A stretch of DNA of 64,000 bases from Hericium rajendrae (taxonomy: Eukaryota > Basidiomycota > Agaricomycetes > Russulales > Hericiaceae). Numbering within the stretch: position 1 is the first letter of the stretch; each line of letters opens with the position of its first letter. Where the stretch lies: positions 930,001 to 994,000 of the forward strand of contig CM065880.1 in the NCBI GenBank assembly GCA_033439255.1. Direction: 5' to 3'. The notes under the pieces are model-generated. The model worked only from the letters and a program-made list of their open reading frames with translations. It had not been told where the DNA came from and did not search any database. Shown here piece after piece: positions 24,076-34,859 of this stretch. Position numbers and translations under genes: made by a program.

Positions 24076-25529
24076 TTACCATAATTTATATATATTTTGA
24101 AGCACTCTGTAGAAATCTGCGACGAGATACAGACTACCAGCTACAACGACTAGGTTCCGATCCTCCCTGCCTGTGATACGATCTCCTGTCCTCCCACTCG
24201 CCCAACGTAAAGCCTCCAAGATCTGTCCATCAACAGGGTCTTCGTCCGATGCCGACCATCCAACAACGCCTGGAGAAATATCCTCCACAGCTTGCTTCAG
24301 CTCCGACGGCGGAACTGACCGGACCCAAGGCATACCCTCCACTGGCGTGAATCTGAGCAGGCCAACATGAAGGTCGACTCTCGACTGGATCCCGAGAGGA
24401 AGTGACAGAAGAGGCGTCAGTGTCTGTGCCGGGGTTTTAGGTGGAGACTGTGATAGAGCCAGGATATATGTCAACTGGATCTTGTCCAGCCCTGTGATAT
24501 GTGCGAGCAGCTGCGAGACGTATGAGGCGAGGGTTTGGGATGATGACGGGTTGTGGGCTCCATCTGCTAGGACGAGCATGTTCTGCTCAGTGGTAGTAGC
24601 TTCAGGTCTTTTCAGTTGCAGTCTGTCGAAGGGAACGTTGTGGAAAGACAGCCTCCCCGGCCATGTCGTCGACTCGATGCCTCGAGTGATTTGGTCAGCG
24701 AATAATGGCGGCATCGTACAAGACGAGTGCGCGAGAAGAGCATCAATGATCTTGACTGCAACGCCCAAGTTGTCCAGTTGATGGTCGCCGTGTAAAGGTA
24801 GCTGAACGAGCAAGGGCTCTGTGAACGACGCCATTGTGACCTTCACGGGCTGCGGCCTGAGCGCCTGGGAAAAGGAAGATGGTGGAGACATATCCAATCT
24901 CTCCTTCTGAGCTGGACAGGCCACGAACAGCTCCGCACCGACCGACGCAACAACGTCTGCTACAACGTCTGCGACCTCGGGGTACTTCTGCGGCCCAAGA
25001 ACGAACGGCTTGCCCCTCCTTGCGATGCCGGCCTTCTCGCGCGCGATCTCCGCTACGGTGGAGCCCAGGAACGCCTGGTGGTCCAGATCCACTGCAGTGA
25101 GCGCAGAGACGAGAACGCATTCATCCGGGATCGCGTTCGTCGCGTCCAAACGGCCGCCCATCCCCGCCTCGAGCACGACCATGTCGACAGCTTCGCGCTC
25201 GAAGATGAGCAGCGCGGTGCACGTCAGAACCTCGAAGCTCGTGGATCCAATACCGTGGGTATCGTTGGTATGCTCTACGGTCTTGCGAGCAGCGTTGTAC
25301 TTGTCGCTAGAGACGGGGTGCCCGTTGACGTTGATGGAGTCGAGCACGGATACGAGGTGCGGGCTGTTGAACCTCCCGACAGATAATGGGCCAGCGCGAG
25401 TATGGATGACACCAGAGACGAAACGCTGCCCTTGCCGTTGGTACCCGCTATATGAATTGTTGGGCGCGAGTATCGGGGGAGGTGAGAGAGGAGAACGCGA
25501 ATTCGGTCGAGAGACAGGTCGATTGACAT
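24076..25529 (-). CDS. FOL3: Dihydrofolate synthase (FOL3 type), apparent single-base frameshift
   Basis: ATP-dependent ligase adding glutamate to dihydropteroate to make dihydrofolate; Mur-ligase/FPGS fold. Starts MSIDLSLDRIRVLLSHLPRY; the P-loop is HIAGTNGKGSVSS. Downstream: VGRFNSPHLVSVLDSINVNG, STSFEVLTCTALLIFEREAV, VLEAGMGGRLDATNAIPDEC, AVDLDHQAFLGSTVAEIARE with KAGIARRG, LADGAHNPSSSQTLASYV, FTPVEGMPWVRS and VVVAGSLYLVADFYR, which match yeast Fol3 closely. The P-loop and the VGRFNSPHL segment lie in different frames; the switch falls within about 25385-25420 and is one base short of continuity, with no space for an intron. Either an assembly or sequencing error or a real lesion. No other intron is needed. 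Confidence 0.88.
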
Positions 25530-26238
25530 GTCTCTGTTATGGATGGCCTTCCTTACTTCTCCTTGCACTCACAGATTCTGAAACTATCAGAGCATATTCA
25601 GCTATTGCAAGTGAAAGTTATACTGAGGGAAAACATACCGCTTGGGTGGATGTCGTTTACTGTATGCTGGCTGTGCGGATGCCGATACTGATCGCACTCA
25701 AAAAGGAAACCGATATGCAAGTTCACAAGTGACCCCTTCTTTCCTTCCAGGCAAAGCAGTGGCAAAGCTTGCTATGGACTTTCGATAACGAGGTCCTCGA
25801 GATATAATTCCACGATAGAAAGTCCAATCCATGTCTGTATTATCATCACCCACGATACAAGACATCCTACTGTGTGAAGGGTAAAGAAGTCCCTGACCAG
25901 ATATCACACCAAAATCAGTATCAACGGCGAATCCAATCAACTGCAAAGATTCAAGGAGAGATGGAGCGAGCGGGGTGTAGGATAGGATGCGCGATACAGG
26001 GTGTGGTGGTCGTAGAGTCCGTAATGATATGGATGGCACTGGGGATATGAAGGTTGTAAATGCGCAAGATATCGGCAAGATGTAACTGTTCGTAAACAAA
26101 AGGCATTGGGACTAGGGTACGGTGAGAAAGTCAAGAGGGAGACAAACATAGTGGCAGACAAATTCCGCGTCCGCGAACCATATGTAGAGTACAGTACATC
26201 GCTATCGTAAAATAGTAGATCAGAAGCCGTGATGTCGT
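25530..26238. other. Intergenic
   Basis: Promoter side of FOL3 and 3' flank of the KRE6-like gene. Minus-strand frames (for example 25698-26099) have no domain. Confidence 0.6.
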
Positions 26239-28713
26239 TTAGCAGCCATCCACTTTGGAGTTTCTGGGGAAGGAGTAGCCGGCTTGCGCCCACGTCGTCA
26301 AATTCGGGTTGCTGTATGCATTGAGATGGCTAACGGGGAAGATTGGATGTGAATACACCGATAACGTCGAAAGCGCTACGAGAGCCTTACTTGTTGATAT
26401 AATCAGTGGTTGGGTGGCTAGGAGGATTGCATCCGACACCATTTTGCACATCCGGACTTTGATATACGCGGACATAATCGATATACATATGGCTTGGGAA
26501 CTCGAGATGCTTGAAATCTTGCTTCTGGAAGGAGGCTGTCCGAGACATGAGATGCCTTAACACATAAAAAAAAAATCCAAAGCAAGACTCAAGACGACGT
26601 ACGCGACATGCCGAAGTTCAAGATGATGTACTGTTCAATGTTAGTGAGGTCTCGGACGACCACCAAATGAAATTTCACTGACCATGGGCTCTTCGGGTAC
26701 AAGCCGAGAACTAATCTGAGTTTCTGGGTCGCCAGCCAGCGACGCAGCGGTGATCTTCCAGGTAGGCTGATCATTGACGCTCCACTGTATGTATCCTTCC
26801 TCGCGATTCTTCGGGTTCGACCACCACTCGAAACCGTACGGCGCATAGCCTTGGTCATTGTAGTTTTGCGAGTCGAGGTACGTTACGGCCGACAACGCCT
26901 GCTGGTAAGTTCCACCTGTGTAGGTGTTCAACATGGTGATTGATGGATCAGAGATCGTGGTTGGTCCCGATGAATTGTCATACTTGTATTGATAATTGAA
27001 AGGTGCCGTCTGGAAGGACTGTGAAGCCTGTCCACGAAATACGCTGACATCGATCTGAGCCTCGATGACGTCAATTTCGGGGGCGCTGCGAGCGGTTTTG
27101 ACATTAGGGCCGGGGTGATCAGAGCCATCGCAAGTACATGAAGACAGGCGTTGACCGGGTTGGAAAGAGATAGGCCCGCCAGCCAGCGATCCTTCCAATG
27201 CACCAGCAGGACCCTGGCCGTCGGGATTGGTCTGATTAGGAAAGGCTCCGAGATCGCAGGCATCATAGCTGTATGGCCATGTCCCTGAACACACATGTCA
27301 CTACGCCGATTACGACACAAAGATAGGATTGACAAACCTTCAGTAGTAGCGCCGTAACCTGCTCTTCCCTGCATAAAAATCAGTCAATCAGTTTTTATTA
27401 TTCTTCATCTTAGACTTTAGGGATACGGACAAGGTTTCCCATCGTCCAAGCACCTGCACCACATCAGTAGATGAAGAGCCGTACGATAATATGAATACAT
27501 ACCTGGCCAGAAACCTGGAGCTTGAGGGCTCCCGGGCAGGCTAATCGAGATCTCGAGTATGCCCGTCGTGAAACAAAATTTGTTCCATCCTTGAAGCATA
27601 CCTAGGGAAAAGTGTCATGCCTTCCTGTCAACCACGATCAGAGATGCATACCGCTTTGAAAATTGAGGTTATGATTATCCTGTTCTGTCATTGTGATAAC
27701 AAGTTTGCCATCCTTTGTCGTTATAGCCTACGCCAGATATTAGACCGTCATACTATGTGGTGAAAACAGACTCACCTGAGGGTTATACCATTCCAAGTCA
27801 CCTGTGGGCCTGTTGAACGAGGTTCAGATTTAAGGCCAGCAAATTTCTCCGTTAACTGACCAGTATTGAAAATCTACTGCCTCCCAAAAGGGGTCGTCAC
27901 CTGGCCAGAACGTGCGCCCATCCTTGTTGAACTCGTCGCTGAAGACAAGGTTCCAGGTCTGGCCATTTGACGCGACCTTCGTATGGAACTGAGGGTCGGT
28001 ATCAGGGTCGATCAACTGGGGAAGGTTGATCAGCGAGGGTATCTGTCCAGTCGAGTTGGAGCCGCCGAAATTGGACCCAAGCGTTTCCAGCGGTGTTCTC
28101 CTATAGAACGAGATGATAGGGTATCCGGCGAACAATGTAAGAAGACCAGCGATGATGATGACCAGAGCAGACACATTCATCCACCCTCGCGCCGACCAGA
28201 GGGTAAAGGATCTATCAAGTGCCGCGTCTCTGATAGGGTCGGGGTTGTGCAAAGCATCGTCAAGGTCCGGATCTTTGGTGTCCCACATGTACGGTGGAAT
28301 TGTCGAGGTTCCCGGTGCAGGACCAGGTTTCTCGCCGGTGCTGGAAGATACATCCGACTGGGTAAAACGTGATGTGGTATATAGATTGTTATAGTTGCCA
28401 TTCGCCGCGCCAGGATTGTGCTGAGCATAGGAGGTAAATGGGAGAGCGGCGGGCGAGTCGCGAGGCTACTCACCGCGTATGGACCATAACCTGCCCCGAT
28501 CGACCCAGTCGCTACGCCTTGCGCTATATCCCCTCGTGCTGGGGCTGCCTGTGTATAATGACCGTTGTGGCCGTTACTTGAAGGCGTCCTGGACTGCTGT
28601 CTTGATGAATGCTGCTGTTGATTTCCGCTGCTACGGCGCCTGGGGCTTTGCGGAACAGCATAGTACTGTGAAGGATTGGGCGCAGGTACCCGTCTGGACG
28701 GAGGGTTCGCCAT
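26239..28713 (-). CDS. Beta-glucan synthesis-associated protein, KRE6/SKN1 family (GH16)
   Basis: Type II membrane protein of the secretory pathway needed for beta-1,6-glucan in the cell wall. N-terminal cytosolic part ([20 protein letters not shown], then Gln/Ser-rich), a conserved [18 protein letters not shown] segment, and a transmembrane helix [20 protein letters not shown]. The lumenal GH16-like domain includes [119 protein letters not shown] (catalytic EIDxxE), YAPYGFEWW and [14 protein letters not shown]. It ends [14 protein letters not shown]. About ten introns. All landmarks of the family are present; no frame breaks were noticed. Confidence 0.95.
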
Positions 28714-29338
28714 GAGGGTCGTGAACGTCAGGAGATGGAGACAGACAGCCTAGGAACACGCCGCACTTGCCTGCGGTCAGCCACAAGAGAAGAACCCCAC
28801 ACAGCCTGGCTGTGAGACCGTGGGAGCAATCTCACGCGTCTAAGCCACGTGACCGAGCTATACGCGGAGCTGTCGCCGTTTTGTCGATTTGTTCCCTTCC
28901 CACCTCTCCATCAATTTATGCGAAAAATCGTGTGACGTGGTCATCAGCAGCAGAATGTCTTTGCATGTTCGGCGAGCATTATTTGAGCGTCGTTCAAGAG
29001 GCGTAGAGATTTCGAACAGTCGGAATTGCTGCGGCGCCGAGTCTGCCGAGACCACGGTTTCAATCATCATAGTTACAGTACAATCGCCGGGCAACAGCGC
29101 CCGCCGTGGGCGCCAACATGCAATGCAAAGCTCCAACACTGCTCCAGCCTGCTCCAGCGGGAAAGGGTTGGGACACATCACATGATGCGCAGAGACGGTA
29201 ATAGGTAAGTGAATCCCATTTCCGTCTGTAGAGGCTGTCGTGTCGGAGCGAACACGACGGCACCAATGGCAGACCTTTTCATGCGGGCATAACTGAGAAA
29301 GAGCACGTCTGACTGCCTGTGTCGCATCGTGTATCGAT
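28714..29338. other. Intergenic
   Basis: Between two minus-strand genes (5' of the KRE6-like gene and 3' of AOS1). A plus-strand frame at 28889-29185 lacks support. Confidence 0.6.
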
Positions 29339-30885
29339 TCATGGCATGTTCATACGGACAACGGTACCGGAACCTGTATTGCCATCGAAAGTAAAGAAAT
29401 TCGCGAGAGGCGCCTCACGACCGGCAAGCGCCTTGAGAATGTCTTGCGCAAGCATACCTCCCACGACGGCGCAGACCGGTGCGAACTCGTGCACCGCTAT
29501 AGTGGCCACGGTTCTGAGTGAGCAGGTCAGCCTTCACGGACGCTGAAGTTCAGAATATGCACCCACTCGATGTAATCGCGTGGTAGTGTAGTCAACACTT
29601 GCTTGTTAACGTCGGCAGCAGCAATCAAATCTTTGCCGATGGCTTCCAGCTCTTCGACATGGGCTAGGGAGTCGGGCAGGTTTCCTCGATGAAGCGACTC
29701 GAATTCCCATATCGCTGACAAAAAAAGTCGTATGAGTTTCTGATAATAATCTTGAAGTAAAACGTAAAACGAAGAATTTACCTAAGATAGTGAATACGGT
29801 CACTGGGTTGAGTTCCTTGGTCTGCCGCCGTGTCAAGGAACTCCAACGATGGCGAAGAGCCACGTGCAATGGACTATAGGTAGCACTGGCCATGACATTT
29901 TTATTTGCTCCAGAGCGGTCTCTATATCGCGAGCGCAGGGGAATGTCAATAGTGGAGCGGATGGATGGAAGTAGCACATACGGAGCAATATAGTCATGAT
30001 TGAGAAGATCGCAGAAGATATACCCAAGTAGGCCATAAGTGCCTCCGAAGTATAGAGGCTTGCCCAGTCGCCTACAAGCCTCATTTACCCGGATCTGTGA
30101 TTCCGGGGAAACTCAGTCAGGGCCAGGAGAGTTTATACCTTGAATATGGAGTGGGGCAACTCACGAGACCGTCTCGATCCCAGTCGGTGACACAGACGAG
30201 ATCAACACTACTGACAAGTCCGTCGAGCTTGTCCCGCTCTAACACCGATGCTGTCGGCACAGTTTCGACTGAAACCAGGGGGTTCAGACTCTCGATCCTT
30301 GCTTTGGCAGCGTCCACTCTCTGCGATCGGATGCGCATCAGTGAAAGGCCGTCTTTTCCGATCATTGCATCACTGGTTCTGAGAGCTGCCGCACACAAGG
30401 CGCGAACTAACCTTTTTCCCGACGTCGTCGTCTCTGAAGAAGAACCCTGCGCCTAGGTCTTCCTCCGTGACCTCGTCACCATCCACCACTATGAGTTTGC
30501 CAATGCCAGCGAGGACGAGATTTTTGATGGTCTCGGTCGCGACTCCCCTCAGTCTGACGATCAGGATCGTGGCGTTTCGCATCCTACATAACAAATTCAT
30601 TCCAGCCATCAGCATCAGCTTCTCCGGAATACGTAGAGCGTGCCTTTCAACGAGAAAGGAACCGTGGAAGGAGTAAGGAGCTCCGCGATTCCGGAGGAAA
30701 GAACGAACCTTTGCTGGGCTTCCAGACCCCATAAGCGAATCTGGCGGTCGTACAGGGCACCCTCATCTGCATCACAGCGAATCAGACGACCTGCGCACCA
30801 CAGACGCGACAGAACACGTAGCCAAACGCGTACCTTCTGTAATTTGCACGGGCGCGTTCTTGGAGTCTGTGTCGTGCAGAGACAT
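29339..30885 (-). CDS. AOS1: SUMO-activating enzyme subunit 1 (Aos1/SAE1)
   Basis: Partner of Uba2 in the heterodimeric SUMO E1; supplies part of the adenylation site in the nucleus. Exons: MSLHDTDSKNAPVQITE, then DEGALYDRQIRLWGLEAQQR (hallmark E1 start), MRNATILIVRLRGVATETIK, NLVLAGIGKLIVVDGDEVTE with EDLGAGFFFRDDDVGKK, RVDAAKARIESLNPLVSVET, LVCVTDWDRDGL, VNEACRRLGKPLYFGGTYG, and a C-terminal exon with AVVGGMLAQDILKALAGREA and NFFTFDGNTGSGTVVRMNMP. The Rossmann ThiF region carries RLRGVATE in place of the usual GxGGxG-type loop, as is normal for Aos1. The stop at 29339 follows VRMNMP. About six introns. Length of about 330 residues fits. Confidence 0.93.
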
Positions 30886-31458
30886 CGTCGGTCGAGTCAG
30901 GAACTGTCCAACAGAGACCCCGCGCGCAAGATCTAAATGTGCGGGTGTGCGGGGACAAGGCGACGATGATCTGCTTCTGATTCTGAACTTTGCTGCAGAC
31001 GGCGGAAGGTTCGATCCGACGGGACAATTAGATGCAGAGTGATGCAGAGGGTGCCCTGCAGCTGAAGTTCGCAGGTTCTTGCTCGTCCAGAACCTGGTCC
31101 CGAAAGAGAGGTGTGCAATCTTGCCTCGGCCGTTGCCGACCGAGCGCTTGCCTTCACTGCAGGCTACTGGACTCTGCTGAACTCCACTTGGACACTCGAA
31201 GCAGATTTTGTAGGGTCAAAACCAGAAGATCCTCTTCCCCATCCTATGGCCAAAAATACGCAGATCACAGTAGATGAAGTACAGATTCGATAGCATTGCG
31301 ACAAAGGATTACTTATAATACATGATAATTCCGATAAAGACAGACAGCCAAAGCAGAGACATAAGCACAGAACAACCATCGTCCTGGACCATATACAATA
31401 CTCGATACCAAATGATGACCCTAAATGGCCCGCAGAAGAGTCCTTATATTTACAAACC
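30886..31458. other. Intergenic
   Basis: 5' flank of AOS1 and 3' flank of the Zn2Cys6 gene. No gene seen. Confidence 0.6.
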
Positions 31459-34342
31459 TCAGTTACCCCCGACCATGGGCATCCCATCCCCGCTGGATGT
31501 TCCATCCCTGTCATCGTCCAATCTGCAAAACCATTTAGTTCCCAACATCGAAATAACCAAAGCAGGGGACGCGGCGGAGGAGTCAGGACTCACAAATAAT
31601 TCCGTTCGATCTCGGACAGAATAGAGAGAAAGTCCCCTGGGTATCGAAGGCTGAATTCAGAACCGCGCCATAAAAGGCATCCGCCACGTCTAAACTTACA
31701 AAGGTATGCATGTGCTCGCGCGGCAGTGGCAGGCGCCGTTTCCGCTTTTCGCACTGCGTCGAGGAGCGTGGATGCGACGAAGCGGACCTTGTGAACCTGG
31801 GGTACCGCTTTCAGCTCTGGGCTCACGAGAGGATCGGTATCACTTACCAGTGACGGGCCATTGGTCGCTATAGATTGGATGGGAATGCTAAACATAATAG
31901 AGGTTACGCGTGGCCCTGGCTCTGGAAGAGGATGACCCACTTATGGAGGATGTTCAGCAAGTCGCTGGCAACTGCTTCTCTCTCGTCGGCAACGCGCTGC
32001 TCGTCATTGCTCCCCCGAATGGCCGTCACGAGTTCATCTCGGTATTGCTCGATGACGAACCGCACGAGTTGCTGACGGGAGAAGGGCAAGATGAGCATGC
32101 TGTGTTACCGAAAACATCAAGTGGAGCGAGTCACCTGAGTCACATACAGGTTCGCCTGCATGACGAGGAAGGGGTTGAGGGCGTTCGCGCGGGAAGCATT
32201 GGGATTATCGAAGAAGTCCTTGACCTCGGCAAAGGTGGCCTGACGGAAGCCAGCCCCGCCATAATCGCCGGGAACCTGTGACTGGGTGTGCGTCTGCTTC
32301 AGCCGGAGCGGCTCCGGTGTGTGCGCAAGGGCCGAAAGAATCCGAGAGTGGAGGGACTGCACTTCTTCGAGCCGCGCCGTTGCGTACTGACCTTGTGGCG
32401 GAGAACGCTTGTCGACTCGGATGCGAACCAAGATTTCGCCCAGTAAGGCAAAGATACGTGTGATGTAGTTGAGGCCTGACACAAGGGAAGTCTTCCCATG
32501 TGGTTGAGGGAGATACGCGCTCGGAGTGATGCTGCACGCGGGTGCCACGAGGGCGGAAGGCACGGGGTTACTAAGGATGATCCTCGGCCAAGGCAAGAAA
32601 TTGTCACTCACTACTCATCATCGAGCTCCTTCGGAAAATGCACTGTGCAGTCCTCGTCTCGGAGGCAGATGGGGCGACCAAGCAAAATGGACATCGACTT
32701 GTCCGCTGTCGTGGAGCGCACCGTCGTGAGCAGGACATAAGGACTGCTTGATCGGGACTCGTACCTCCAAATAGCAGCCAGAACGTCCGCCTTCGGACTT
32801 CACATTCAATAAGGTCCAGGCCTTCATAGGACGCCTCTTCGTGCATCCTCAGCGTAACAGCAATATGCGCAGCTTCACCAAACGCAGCATGTTGGGTGGC
32901 GTCATGGCCCTCGCAGAAGTGGTATACACAGTCACTACGACAAAATAATTATTTAGACGACAGGAGAGTAATGAGTTGCTCACAAGTAACGGATGACAAC
33001 GTGCATAGATGTAGGTGGATCGTAGGATGCGACGGATATGTGCCGACTGGCTTCGTGACACGTTTGTGCCAGCTTGCGGACGGCATGCCGCTCCATCGGC
33101 AAGTAGGATCGTGGCAGCTGTACGAGGGTTGATGCCACAGTAGACATAACAAGAGCGAAGAATAGCGGATCTCGCTCCTCGCGTCGAGCATGGAGATCGG
33201 CCATATAGGATGGTTTATGAACACAGGGTGTTAGTGGATAGACGAAGTCGAAGAACAGAGCAATGATCAAGAGGATCGTATCTCGCGGGGCAATGTCTTC
33301 AAGCCGGTGCGGGCGGTAGTAATGGGAAAGAGGGGGAAGGCTGGTTGGATTGGGTATTGGCTGGTGTGATCTGTATGACCAGTTGTAGAGCGGATATGTG
33401 CTGAATTGTTCAGCGGGAGGGCTGAAGGGCTGTGCCTCCTCATTCTTCAAAGATCGAGAGGGGTCAGAGCCATGAGCACCAGCGAACGTCGGAGAAGTCA
33501 GAGACGGGTAGTGCGGATGGAAGGTATCTGCAGTGATCGTGAAACGTGAGGGTGGGAGCGTGTTTCCTGGCAAAGACACGTTGTTCAGCGACTGCTCAAG
33601 GAAGCTGGTCGTCGCTGGTGGAGCGCTTGGAGTCGTGGCAGACGTCTGCGTAGGGCTCGCATGGCTCTGACGGGACGAGCCTGGAGATGTCGGATCGTTG
33701 CTTTGAGTTTCCTGTTGGGCTGCGGCCGCAGCTGCCGCTTCTTGGAGGCGACGCAGATACCTTGAAGGCGTCTTTGAGAGCAGCGCTACCCTGCGCCAGA
33801 ATGACACTCACAAGTTCGGGGGACCGCGCTTTTTTGGCTGATAGTCATATGTGCATGGAATTCCGAGGGCAATACAGTGCTTGCAGGACGATTGAGGATC
33901 GTCGGGATTCTCCCGGGCGCATCTCACTTTGCGCGCGCGACAAGCATCGCAGCCTGTGCGACGCGTCAATTCGTGATAAGAACGAGAAATGACAGGAACA
34001 CTCGCTCTGTGATTGTCTCCTAAAGGGCAAACGAGGATAAATATAGTCAGCTCGGCTGGAACGTAGGATGGAAGGAAAAAGGAAATAACATCACGGCAAG
34101 GAAACGTGAAGCAGGCAGACAATATGGAAGAGACGAACAAGACGAGATCAACGCAAGAGCCGTAAGGGCGCAAGATGAACGGACGGGTGGGGTGGAAGGG
34201 GGAAGAAAGCTGGTATGCGGAGAAACCTCGGACGTCCTGGGACTCACTTTCTCTTGATCTTGCTGTTTTCGGAGAGTGGTTCCTTGGCAGAGGTCTCGTC
34301 AGAGCCGGATTCGGCCTCTTTTTTCGGACGAGCAGCAGGCAT
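31459..34342 (-). CDS. Zn2Cys6 transcription factor with fungal-specific transcription factor domain
   Basis: Nuclear DNA-binding regulator. Exon 1 MPAARPKKEAESGSDETSAK is joined over a long intron (about 34002-34249) to ASVPVISRSYHELTRRTG and the zinc cluster CDACRARKVRC...CKHCIALGIPC (C-X2-C-X6-C-X11-C-X2-C-X6-C), then YDYQPKKRGPPN and YLRRLQEAAAAAAAQQE, a probable linker/dimerisation segment. The middle homology region includes FFDFVYPLTPCVHKPSYMAD, YHFCEGHDATQHAAFGEAAH, IECEVRRRTFWLLFGGDKSM and ILLGRPICLRDEDCTVHFP, typical of PF04082 (XlnR-like) proteins. The last exon ends DGTSSGDGMPMVGGN. The long first intron is unusual for this window. Target genes cannot be deduced; the neighbours form no evident metabolic cluster. 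Confidence 0.88.
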
Positions 34343-34859
34343 GTTGAGGTAAAATGCGGGGCTGATGGGGTATAGAGGTGGGGATGCGGGGGGCAGATTG
34401 AAATACGGGTTGCACGTTAGGATGCGGGTTGAATTTGAGGACAAGCCGGTGTCTATTTGTTGTTCCCGTGTTGTTTGCCTTTCGGGCGCTGTGTTCAGAC
34501 CTGGGGTTCTTCTAAGATGCAATATCAGAACCAAATCTGGCGCGAGTCCTCGAAACTTTCACGACGTCGCGTGTGTCGCACTGCAAGAAGTCACGAGGTC
34601 AACCGACCCCTCTTCGGCTATTCCCCGGATGAAACCCCGCATTCCCCGGGCAGTCCGTCCACGAGGTGCGGTCCCAGCATCTAATGTCCGTCCTGCCGGA
34701 TGCTCCTCCTACAACCAACACAACCACCTGATGCCCCGCTGTTCCCACACATCTGTTGCGTCCTCGTCAAGTCGTAGTGGGATTATATCTACCGATGCGG
34801 GTCATACATTAGACTGGATATACACATACAATAATTCTAGACGGCCCAGTACCCTCCTG
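34343..34859. other. Intergenic
   Basis: 5' flank of the Zn2Cys6 gene and 3' flank of the PPR-like gene. A plus-strand frame covering 34365-35318 is a shadow of the PPR-like gene. Confidence 0.6.
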
